Positions 40,471 to 52,400 of a stretch of DNA of 64,000 nt are shown in pieces (position 1 is the stretch's first letter; each line of letters opens with the position of its first letter). Source of the DNA: Antedon mediterranea (Eukaryota > Echinodermata > Crinoidea > Comatulida > Antedonidae); NCBI RefSeq assembly GCF_964355755.1, contig NC_092678.1, positions 9,210,922 through 9,274,921 on the forward strand. The letters are read 5' to 3'. A program made the position numbers and the translations under genes. The notes under the pieces were generated by a model that made no database searches, had not been told where the DNA came from, and was given only the letters and a program-made list of their open reading frames with translations.

Positions 40471-43400
40471 ATGAGTGACGCTACAGAGATGTTGAAAGTT
40501 TTAACTTTTAGTTGTTTGTTATCACTTTTTTCACTTATATGTTCAGATGTTGTATCTTCAGGGCAGTTTAAATATTTCTTTAGTAACTGGGGATTTTATG
40601 ACAAGAAATATACTTATTTTAGTGAAATAGAAAGGACAGAAAACTTAGCCCATGTTTGCCGTATGTTTCAACATGGCTACGATAGCTACTTACATTACGC
40701 CTTTCCAAAGGATGAATTGGACCCTATAAACTGTCGAGGTCGTGGACCAGACAAGGCCGATCCGTAAGTACGTCGAGCCATCATGCTCAGTCTGTGTTTC
40801 TTCTCAGTCAGTCACGTTTTCTGGGGCCGATCGTCTTGGGCCCGATCGTCCGTGGTCCCGATCGTCTGTTCCCCGGCCTAGGCCTAGCCTAGCCTAACTA
40901 AGGGTAGGCCTAGCCTATTATTATAGGCCTAGCCTAGCTAGCTAGGGGGTGTCACGATTTACAACAATGAAATAGGGACTTGCATAATTATATTTTTTGA
41001 TTTATCTTTCAGAAAGAGTATATAATCATTAGCATTTTAAATTTAAATCAACAAAATTGATTGCGTCGTGTGAGTCTTCATCTGAACGAATTTGGACTCG
41101 TGTTTGATGGCCAATATGGTTTTACTCCAGGAAAATCTTGTTCCTCAGTCTTGGCTGAGGCTACAACATCCTGGGTTAAGGCTTTAGATAATGGGGCACC
41201 ACGGATTGATGTCGTGGCTCTTGATTACAGTAGGGCATTTGATTCCATCTCGCATGACATTCTGGTGTTGGCGGTGTATTATTAAAATGGATTAACTCTT
41301 TCTTATCTGGTCGTAAGCAAAGAGTAATTTTTTATGGTGTCCAATCTGACTGGTGTTTAGTCAAGTCAGGTGTCCCCCAGGAGTTAGTCTTGGGGCCATT
41401 ATTGTTCAACATTTACGTGAATGACTTAAATCTTCACTTGGAAAATAAACCGTACCAATATGCTGACGATACATTTATAAGTAAAGCAGTTTATTCTTAT
41501 TGTGATTTTATTTCCCTACAGAGAGACATTAACAAAATCTCTGAATGGTCAATTTTAAACAAACTTATTTTAAACCCTAATAAATGTAACATCTTGTCTA
41601 TCGATAGAAGGAGAGCTCCATCTTCTAATGACTATGTACTTAACGATCAGGTTATTGCACATGTTAAACATCTGAAAATTCTTGGTGTGTACATATCCGA
41701 TGATTTGTCATGGTCTAAACAAGTCCATGAGGTTGTAAATAAGTGTAATAGAACACTGGGTCTTGTTAGAGAAATTGCTGGTGGTTGTTCTACACCCGTT
41801 CTTTTAAAATTATACCAGTGTCTAGTCCTCCCTCATATACAGTACTGTTGCGAGGTGTGGTACCCTTATCGCATATGTCAAATTCAAATGATTGAGCAAA
41901 TCCAGAGACGGGCCACCCGGTTGATCTTACATCAACGTCGTCAGGAACAGTCATATGAGGGGAGAGTAGACACTCTTGATATCCCATCCACAATCGCTAT
42001 TAGAGATTGTTATACTGTTCTATTTGTTTGCAATGTTTTACTTTATCATCAAAGATCTATTATTTATAATTTACTCATAGTTAAAGATGTATTGTCCCTT
42101 TAAACACACAAAAATGAAGGTCAAAATATTCAAAATTTAAATTGGCCAAATCAAAGTAATATTAAAGTTATTCACTTTAAGTCGAAAATTCAAGCCAAAA
42201 ACAAGAAGTTTCGTAATTAACAGGTAAATTTATTTTTATTATATGTCGTCTGGAAAATCATCGCGAGCGAAAGTAAACAAAGATTTCAAACCACGAGTAT
42301 GCATTATACATATGCTAATTAAGATTGTTTACAACTCGTCATGGTTGAGAAGGTGTTTTCACACAGATCGCAAGGAAGTTTTATGATTATGCATACTGTA
42401 CAGAGTAGCCAAACAAGCGCGTTGCATTATAAGATATGTTTTGATCGAAAACTTTGACTTTGATTTTTTCTTCGACTAATTTTTGGTGAAAGTTAATTTA
42501 CTATTATGATACTTCAAAATGACCAACTTTTTTTCGAAATATTTTATTTTTTATTTTTTTGGAATTAGACAAAGGGACAATACATCTTTAATAATCGTCA
42601 TGATACTCTCACTTTCAAGCATCTTCGCTCCAGTAATGATATGTCAAAATTTTGCATCCCGACCAGATTCACTAGAACTTGGAATTCCATACCCAATGAG
42701 ATTCGCGATATTTTTGTTAATGGTTCATTTATTAATTTAAATTATCTCTAAAGCTATATTTTAAATGTCGGAGAGAAACTTTTTAACTTTTTAAATGAAA
42801 TGATATATCTATGTTATTTTAGTATATATTCTTGTTATTTGTAATTTTTGTGTTGGAGAGACACACCTTACCGGTGACAGCGTTTTGTTTAATGCTTTTG
42901 TCTCTCCTCGGCTTCGTGTCTTGTATTTCACATAAACAAATCAGGCACAGAACATTAATTCTAAACCACCCGGTGATATACTGAAATTTAATTAATTAAT
43001 TTGAAACGATAAAGATGAGGAAATCTGTGATATATTTCTAGTCTCCTGATGAGTGAGTTGCACGACTCACGAAACCAAACTGTAGTTTTTACTTCTATTC
43101 CAGACTTAACGTATATTTTAGCTCTACTTTACCGTATTGAGCACTTTTTAGACAGTTACATTGAACCGAACATTTATATATATTTCTATGTTTTTTTTTT
43201 TTTTGGTTTTTTTTTTTGTAATTATTATTTTATGTTTATTGCCGAAATGAATAAAATAAATAAAAATATTTTGAAAGTTATGAATGATACGGTACCGTAA
43301 CCGGTTTATGATGAAATCGGTCGGGCCTGAAATCTGTCGCGTTTGAAATCGGTCGCGATAAAATCAACTTCCGGTATTTTGTATGGCGCGCCGCTAGAGC

Positions 43401-46400
43401 TATACGTTTGATGATATCGTTCGCGTTTGAAATCGGTCGCGTTATTTTGTATGGAGCGAGATACATGCTAGCGAAATATACATTTTCTTCGTTGATATAG
43501 TCTAGATTTAATTGATATTTTTTAGAAACTAGATTATTTATGTGGCGATTTTTTATTTCGGTTAATAAATATTTATTATCATTTTTTTTTTATTTCACAC
43601 TCACAGGTCACGGAGAAGGACTACTGTGCCTTTTCAAAATGGCCATTTCTAAACACGTTTAAATATTTTATTAGGCATATAATAATTTACCTCTATTTTA
43701 TTATGTACTGTAATTAATATATTATATAGAGAATACTGTACGTCTGTGTCTTTTATTATGCAAATAATTACGTAAAAGAGAACAATTTATTAAAAAACAA
43801 TAATTGTTACAATGTATAGCCCGTAAATACTTAATGCATACTGTGGCAGATATATCATCCATGTCGTTAAAAACTTACTATTGGACCACCTTATTTTAAT
43901 TTCTATTTTATTTATGTCCGTACGTTATGTAGGATACGGTAACAGGGCTCGATTTATCTTTTTCATGTTGCTAGCCCACTGGGTTCACTGTAGATTTCAC
44001 TAGCCCATACATTATTTTACTAGCCCACTCTTATTATCGCACCGTGATAGCAGGGCCGCCATATAAATGAATTCAGGCATTTTGTACAATAGAGGGCGCA
44101 CTAATCTAAACGCTCGACAATGTAATATTAAGTATATAAATAATGATTATTGTTGAGGCAAATCATGTGTATATTTTTATTTCTAAAGTTTAGGCCTAAA
44201 AATTAAAATAGTTTCTAGTAAAAATGATTATTATATGCGGATCGTTAAAAGGCGAGTTACTGAAATAAACCCCGAAATAAGCCATATCGTGGATGCGCCT
44301 TCTATGATAGTGCAGCCGTTAACTGCACGTTATTTAAAAAAAAAAAACATGCACTAGTGTGTCAAATCATGGACAAAACACGTACGATCGTTGTCCATTG
44401 CCAGGTAAAGATGACGTATAGGCCGGTGTATTAGTACACCACAGCCACTGATCACCAACTGTGCCCTCTGGGAGACCAGTCTTTGACTGAAGAGGTTACC
44501 CAGTATAAATATATATTTCAATCAGTATAAATATATATTTCAATCAATAGGCCTATTACTAATAACCATACGTTTGAAACATCAGCTATAGGCCTCCTGC
44601 ACATGTTTATATGAAACCTAGTTCCATGGTGAAACGATGTATATAATTACGTATACGTCGGCGATACTATAGTTTTTAATTTGAATATCTTTTATTTCTT
44701 CATTTATATAATAATCAATTATAATTAAGTACCATTCAGTGTCTCACATCCGTACGCCGTTCGTAAATCTAAATGTTTAAATATCAGTGCAAGATTACCT
44801 CTTTGAGAATCGTGTCCACCTTTAATATTATCCACCCATTATTATTCTCACATCTGGGCCTATCATTGTACATCATAGTCCTCTGTATAGGCCTGGTAGA
44901 TTGATTTATAACGGCATTTTATTTTTTTAGTATTATCCTAAAACCATGCTCACGTAAGAGTGGCGGATATCGAACGTAAAAATCATCATACAATCATCTT
45001 CCTTTATTGCATAAACCTCATTGAGCTGGTATCCACTTGCAGGTATAGAACGAGTTTCGTAATTAACTGTGATTTAAAAATACGCAATACGGTAGGTGCG
45101 TCTACTTGTTTAACTATTAAATTATTTAAACATTTTCAAAACTTTAAACAGTGGCATGCCAATCTTTTCAAAAACTTAAACAATATTCAATAAACATTTT
45201 TTAAACTATTTTTTAAACGAACACATTACAATTCATTGACACCTGTATGATAAAATGAAAACATAAATTATTTATAAATAATGTCTATGAGATAAATATT
45301 TATATTTACACTTAAAAAATAATAATGATCGAGGTAAACAAAAATGTCAGTAATATTATTAGAAATTCTTATTCAAAATTAACTAAAAACATAATGAGCG
45401 TATTTTTAAATCACAGTTAATTCGAAACTTGTTCTATACCTGCAAGTTGATACCAGCTCAATGAGGTTTATGCAATAAAGGAAGATGATGTATGATGATG
45501 ATTTCTGCATTCGATATCCGCCATTCTGAGCATGGTTTTATAGGATAATAATAGATAATGCCGTTTAAATCAATCTACCGGGCCTGTACAGCCTATATGA
45601 TGTACAATGATAGATGTAAGAATAATAATGGATGGATAATAAAGGTAGACACAATTCTCAAAGAGGTAATCTGCACTGATATTTAAACATTAAGGGTACA
45701 TTCACACGTACGGCGTAAGAATGGCTTACGCAAGCGGTAAGGTAATCCACGGATTAAAATGCTCAGGTGTTCACACGTACGGCGTTCGTTATATTAATGA
45801 ATGGCGTTAAACAAAGAAGTCCAAGTATCGTTTACGTTTTAAAAGTTAACCCCTTCGTTCCTTTTTAGATTTTACACTGTCTTGATGACAATCGTTTGAT
45901 TTTCTTTTAACCATTTCTTGATAGTCAGCACTTGATTTCTATCAATTCATTCCCGAAAAACACTCTGCTTTTGGCCATTACTTTTATTTCACCCTAAACA
46001 ATTCGGGCGCTTTTTTTAATCGAAAAGCAGAGAGTAGCTAAATAGCTTGTTTTTATACAGCAATTAAATTTACAGTAAAAAACAAGAATTAAATGGTAAA
46101 TATTTTAAAAATAGGTCAAAATCTTTCAAGCGTCGTTGGAGTTTAGTTGTCGTTAATAACGCCACAGACATGGCGTAGTGAGTTGCATTAATAACGCCAC
46201 CGCCTAGTTCACACACAAGGCGTAGGCTACCCAACGCGTACGCCACGGCTTACACCATACGTGTCTTAGATTTACGAACGGCGTATGGATGTGAGACACT
46301 GAGTTGTACATATTAATTATCATTAAAAATGATTATTATAAATGAAGGAATAAAAGATATTCAAATTAAATTCAAACGTATACGTAAATTATGTACATCG

Positions 46401-49400
46401 TTTCACAAAAACACTTTTGAAAAGACACAGTCCTTCTCCGAGACCTGTGAAATAAAAAAAAAATTAATGTTTGATAATATATTTATTAAGCAAATTAAAA
46501 ATATCCACATAAATAATCTAGTTCCTAAAAAATATTAATTAAATAATATAAACGAAGAAAATTTATATCCCGCTAGCATGCATCTCGCTCCATACAAAAT
46601 AGCTCAACCGATTTCAAATGCGACCAATATCATCAAATGTATAGCTCTAGCAGGCACGCCATATAAAATACCGGAAGTTGATTTTATAGCAACCGATTTC
46701 AAACGCGACCGATTTCATCGTAAACTGGTGTATATAGGTATACACTTTTGAAAAAATTTCATTTCGCTTCGATTTTGTATAGCTGACAAATTACGTTTTT
46801 GTAAAAGCTACAAACGGAGTACTTACTCGGACGTTTCGATCTCTATCAGAGATCATTCTCAACTGACTGCGGAGTGTTAATGCAGCTTTGTCATGCCAGG
46901 TAAAGATCTGTTGATGACGTCGTACGCCTCCGGCGGTAATCTGCCATTACAGAACATGTCATAAAACACAATCATGTACCGAACTGGGAGGCTACCATCT
47001 TAACTAAGGAGCCTAAACGCAAAGACAGACAGATTAGAGAATCATTACATAAGGAGAAATAAGGAGAAGACCATGAACCGGGACACTGGAGCCCACAAAC
47101 TCTCGCATTTGTACAATGATTTGATAGACACATCACCTGGCCGAGCCCCGCACAACCTCCAACCGGAGGCGTACGACGTCATCAACAGATGACGTCAAGC
47201 ATGACCAAGCATGACCAAGCAAAAGACTTAAAAAATGCAATTTATTACCCCTTTGTTATACAGTAGGTGTCACTTTACTGATATAATTTTATTCAATTCT
47301 ATATAATTAGTACTGACAATTAATATTCGTAATCCACCACGTGTTACTCATAGCTCTTCTTCTGTTGGTACACTGTTTGTTATTTGTCGCTGCAGAATAG
47401 AATCTTCTTTTCAATCATATATCTGTATCCCACATGTTACCAGAATTTGGAACAACTTACCTGGTGAAATCCGCCACTTAGATTTCTGTTAGTTCTTTTA
47501 AAACCAAATTGTTAAATTATCTCAATACTTATTTTTGAAATAAAGTTTGATGTTGAAAATGTGTGTAGTTGGCCGCTTTCTTGTAGATGCGTTAATTGTA
47601 GAATGTAATTTGTTTGGTTTATTTCTGTACTAGTTCTGGGTTGACCAACTAGCACAGTAGGTGTTTAGCACAGTTTGGTCTTTCCTTGCCTTTTATATTT
47701 GTTTTGTCTTCTTTGTATTGTATATGGCAGAAAATTGAAAAAAATGTTAAATATATTATTCTGGTCCACAAGTTTAACTGGAAACTAAGGGAAATTCAGA
47801 TTGGCCCTCCACGGACCCACGGCAGCCAGCAGTGCAGCGCCTACCAGATCAGCACACCGGGAGACAATCCCCTACTCTTTTCGAATAGTGTATGCACTGT
47901 TAAGTACACGGGACCAACGGCTTACATCCCATCTGAATGAGGAAGGTCAAAGGTCAGGGTGAAAGGTTATAAGACCAAACACCAATAGGTACTTGTAAAT
48001 ATCTCTTCAACCACTGGTCACAGCAAGGTAATTTTGGTCTCAAATTGATCAGAAGGTACTATTATATTCAGTCTTTGACCTTTTGCAACATTTTTCAAAA
48101 TGTGCAACAAATATTATAAATACAAAATGTATATTTAAAACAATTTAAGACAAAATTCAAGTGTCTACGACCAGTAGTTACGGAGATACATACAGTACAT
48201 GCCCTGGGTTGTGGAAATAGTATTTCCGGTTATTTTTTACTAAAAATAATGTCCCATAAGATTGAATATAAATGTATACTGTTATGTACAGTACCTTCTG
48301 ATGTGAACAGTGGTTGTTGAGTTTTAAGGACATATTGGTGTTTGGTCTTATAACCTTTCACCCTGACCTTTTGACCTTTCACCACGTTTTCAAAATGTGT
48401 AAAACCAAGCCAAAAATGATTCCATTGTTTTAATTGGTCACTGAAAATTCTGAGTCTAGAAAAGTTTGATGGCAATTTGTCCCCTTTCGGCTGGTGATAA
48501 CCCCCTCCTGCCACCAGACTATTAGTTATCCATTCATACTACAGTATACACTGTATAATAAAACAGGAGGCTAATTAAGTAGTATGCATCATTATTTGTT
48601 TAATAATATCCCTATGTTAAAACTGCACTGCACTGGCAATATGTTTGTAGAAGTACTGCAAGTCTTTTACTGTACAAGAGACCAAAAAATATTCATTGCA
48701 ATTTGTCTAGTGAAAAATTTGAAGAGAAACACACATCAACATCATACAAAGAGATAGCACAGGCATTTTCTGCAAATAGAAAAAAACATGAGCCCTACTG
48801 CAAACACCCCACACCCCATCCCTAAGTATACTAACAAGCACCCCCTCCCATTTAAAAAGATAGTGGTGAAATGCTTCACCCACCCCACAAAAAAAAGAAA
48901 ATTACATATTCATAGTAACTCTTTTTACATATTTTACATTATTTCTAATTGCCTTATACCTGTCCCATAGATTAACATTTTCTGTTTTTGCTTTAGCCTG
49001 TTCATAGGCTCTTTCCTTTTTTCGACTTAACCTGACAACCTCTTTAGATATCCACAGAGGGATGTACAGTATCAACATCATTTACACTTAGACACGAATT
49101 CCAATCTACAGATTCTAATTCTTTGTGTAATAGGTTAGGGTTAAGTTTTGAGTACAGAAAATTTTGATCTATTTGGTAGTTTTCGAAAACCAGTTAACTT
49201 TAATACAGTACATTCATATTGAATTTCACACCCACATGATCACTTTTAAGCAGACTTACAGTTTGTTCAATATTGAACAACTCAGGCCTATATTGCTAAA
49301 AATTAGGTCCAAGGTGTTGCCTTCACCAGAATTAAATAAAATTTCTTTTAGAACAACCAAAAAATGATATACTGTAAGCGAACTTACAGTACGTTTCGAA

Positions 49401-52400
49401 ACCTATCAGGTTTCATTCTCAACTGGCGTTTCATCGTCTAGCGTTGTTTATCCCATGACGACGATGAGTTGGTATAGCGCCTCCAAAAGGACGTGCCCCC
49501 TTCTCCTTCTTCAATAGTTGATCATGTGTGACAATTCGTGGGCTCCTTCATCTCTGTTCATCTCTGTTCATGATATTTCCATGCTTTCTGATGTTGTTCG
49601 ACTCTTTTATTTGCCTTTTTTGAGTGTTGCATTCTTTCTCAAGGATAGCAGCGTTCCAATCAATGAGGTGATTGTGTTGTTTGTAGTGCATGATCTGTTA
49701 TTGCAGATTTATGTATCATGATTGATGATGTGGACGATCTTTGAGCCCTGGTTAAAATCCCTCCCGTGTTGTTTTCTGTGTCTGTGCGATGTTTTTTATG
49801 CGTGTTTTTAAAGCCCTCCCTGTTTCCCCTATGTAAGCTTGTGGACAATTCAGACATTGTAGTTTGTAGATGCAACCGCATACTTGATCTTTTTTGATGC
49901 GGTCTTTCGGATGAACGAGGTTATAGTCCAGGAGTATTAGACAAAAAAAGCGCCAAAGGTAGAAATAAATATGCTAAAGCTGAATTTTTCAGCATAGGTC
50001 CCTAATGTTGTCTGGAACAACATACTAAAAGTCCCCGGGTTTCCCGGTTGTGCTTCAACCCGATTGGGCCATTTTTCAAATGGCGGCCATCTTAACATTA
50101 TTTACCATATGTTGACAACCAGTAGGTAGTGTTAGCTGGTACAGTATGTTGTTTATATGAATGTCGTGTATTTTTTTTGTTAAAAGCAAACTTTGACTTT
50201 ATTTCATATCTTGATAATATAAGGAATGAAAAAAAATATGTTGCCATTTTTTCAAAAGACATTTAAAGGACCAAATTCAAGATGGCCGCCAACATTCAAA
50301 TAACCCTATTAACAATCAGAATATCACCAATAATACAAATTATGAATGTGGAACAAGTCCGTTTTGATGGTATTACTGTACCCGTTCAAAACGGCCGCTA
50401 CTAAAAATTAAATTCTTTAAATAATTTTTTTTAAATAGTGTGCATAAATTGTTGTTTGTACACAATGTTCTAAAATTGTCACTTCTCACTTCTCACCTTA
50501 AATATAAGGCTGTCTAAAAGTTGTCAATGTTCTTTATAACACTTAATAACCCACTATGACTGTTATATTAAATAATCGTTCAAAGTTGGAGTTGCAAAAA
50601 ACAACTTACCAATTTATATCAAATATTCAACAACAATTACGTCTAACTAGAGGATGAGCTCGCTTCGCTCGCTCCCCTATAGGAAGTGTAAACGATGGTT
50701 CTCGGAATGATAATGACTCGGGTAAAAAGGACGTTCTCCTTGTACGTTTTCTGTCGGTTACCATTATTGAAAATGCTTGACATTCGAAAAACTAAACCTA
50801 CTCTGTTTCACAGTGTCTTAGATGATTAATAACATTTTAAAGTATAGTTAGTGTTTATTGTTTGGTAGGGCCTTTATAGGGCGGAGGTGGGAAGGCAGAG
50901 TTCATTTGAGGGAGATGCTTATTCGAGGGATTTTTTAGTTTTAATAATATCGTAACATTTATAATCAAATAAAATGAAAAGTGGTAAAAAAAAAAAAAAA
51001 AAAATGCTTGGTAAATTGTAGTTAACAGTGTGATGAATTCTATCACAAATAGTATAATTGTGTTATTATAAATATAATACAATATTGTGTGTATAAATGT
51101 GGATGGGCGTTTATTAGATAGTTGGGTACGGTAGGTGGGTGTAGGCGATTATTATTCAAAGTGATGTTTTATTGGGGAGGCGTTTATTCAAATAAATACC
51201 ATCATAATACATTAATTAATTTAAACATCTTTTGAAACTAACTTCCGCGACAGTGTAGGCCGTTTCGTCCCAAGAAGGAAGATGTTTAGATGACTTGCAA
51301 TATGGGCCGTAATGGGACACAGATAGCCTACAGTTATTCCTGCCAGCTTACTCAATAAAACTCGGCCAGCGGTGGCGCCAGGATCTTTCCGCCGTGGGGG
51401 CTAAATTCCCCGACGGAGGGGCTATACGAGCGGAGCGAGCATCGCTAGGCTGGAGGCCAGGGGGCCGCCAAGGGCCCCGGAAGCAACGCGTTATAGCGTA
51501 ATTTGAGGCCGTTTTAATCAGATTTAGTGTAGTCAACTTTTTCCATTTTGTATGGTATATAGATAAAATACTGTGCGATAAAACACATAGCACGAGATCC
51601 GATGCGATGACTGTGTAAATCCATTCTTTCAATTTTAAAAATGAAGTTCAATATGCCTATCATAAAAAATATACGCGAACGTAAAACTTCCCACGGGCCA
51701 AGATGTATATCGTTATATTAGCAGAGGCATAGGCAGGTTGCTTTGGTGGGGGTGCGAGAACTTCACTGGCTCTCTATTGACAATCGAATCAAATTTAAAA
51801 TCTTGCTCCTTACTTTTAAAGCACTTCTTTTCAACCAACCTGCTTACATCACCTTTTATGTTCCTGGACGGACTCTTAGATCATCTGATGATTATTTACT
51901 CTCTGTTCCACGTATAGCCACTAAAACCTTTGGTCATATTGTAGATCGTTTTCTTTTGCAGCACCCACACTCAGGAATTCACTCCCCCCACAAATTAAAC
52001 ATTGCTCTTCTGTTGCCTTAAAATTGCTCAAAACTCATTTTTTCGACCAGCGCCTTTGATTTTGTACCTTAGTCTTTGAATTGACGCTTTATAAATTTTG
52101 ATATAATAATAATAATAATAAACAAGTAGAGTTGTTAGGTCCCCGGAAATTGGATTATAGTATTTCGAAAAAAAAAGAAACAAAATATATACGTCTCCAG
52201 GACCAGGAGGTTGAGCTGCTAAAAAAATTGTGGAAAATAGAACTGCTAGGTACCTGGAAATTGCACTTAAAGGCCCATATTGATAAATGAAACGAAATTA
52301 TAAGTCTACAGGACCAGCCTGCCATGGATGGTTGGGTGGAGCTAAGAAAATTTTGAAAAATAGAGCTGCTAGGTCCCTGCAAAACATTGAAATATGAAAC

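Larger units (their letters stand above)
43300..46729. mobile_element. 3.4-kb foldback element with ~1.4-kb arms
   Basis: The ends ACCGGTTTATGATGAAATCG and ACCAGTTTACGATGAAATCG (minus strand) face each other and GTA flanks both. Homology continues inward: CAACTTCCGGTATTTT, GAGCTATAC, TTGTATGGAGCGAGAT, AGGTC(A/T)CGGAGAAGGACT, GTGTCTCACATCC(G/A)TACGCC, CCTCATTGAGCTGGTATC-type sequence, up to about 45085 and from about 45408. The unpaired centre is about 45085-45408. The left arm carries a SINE-A 3' fragment (44417-44505) and other extra sequence; the right arm carries an insert at 45693-46265. No transposase is seen, so it is non-autonomous. Confidence 0.85.

Noticed and set aside
48230-48514. 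Minus-strand 94-codon frame
   Set aside because: No domain; the sequence overlaps a local inverted similarity (TTATAAGACCAAACACCAAT at about 47967 and its complement at about 48331) and looks like repeat.
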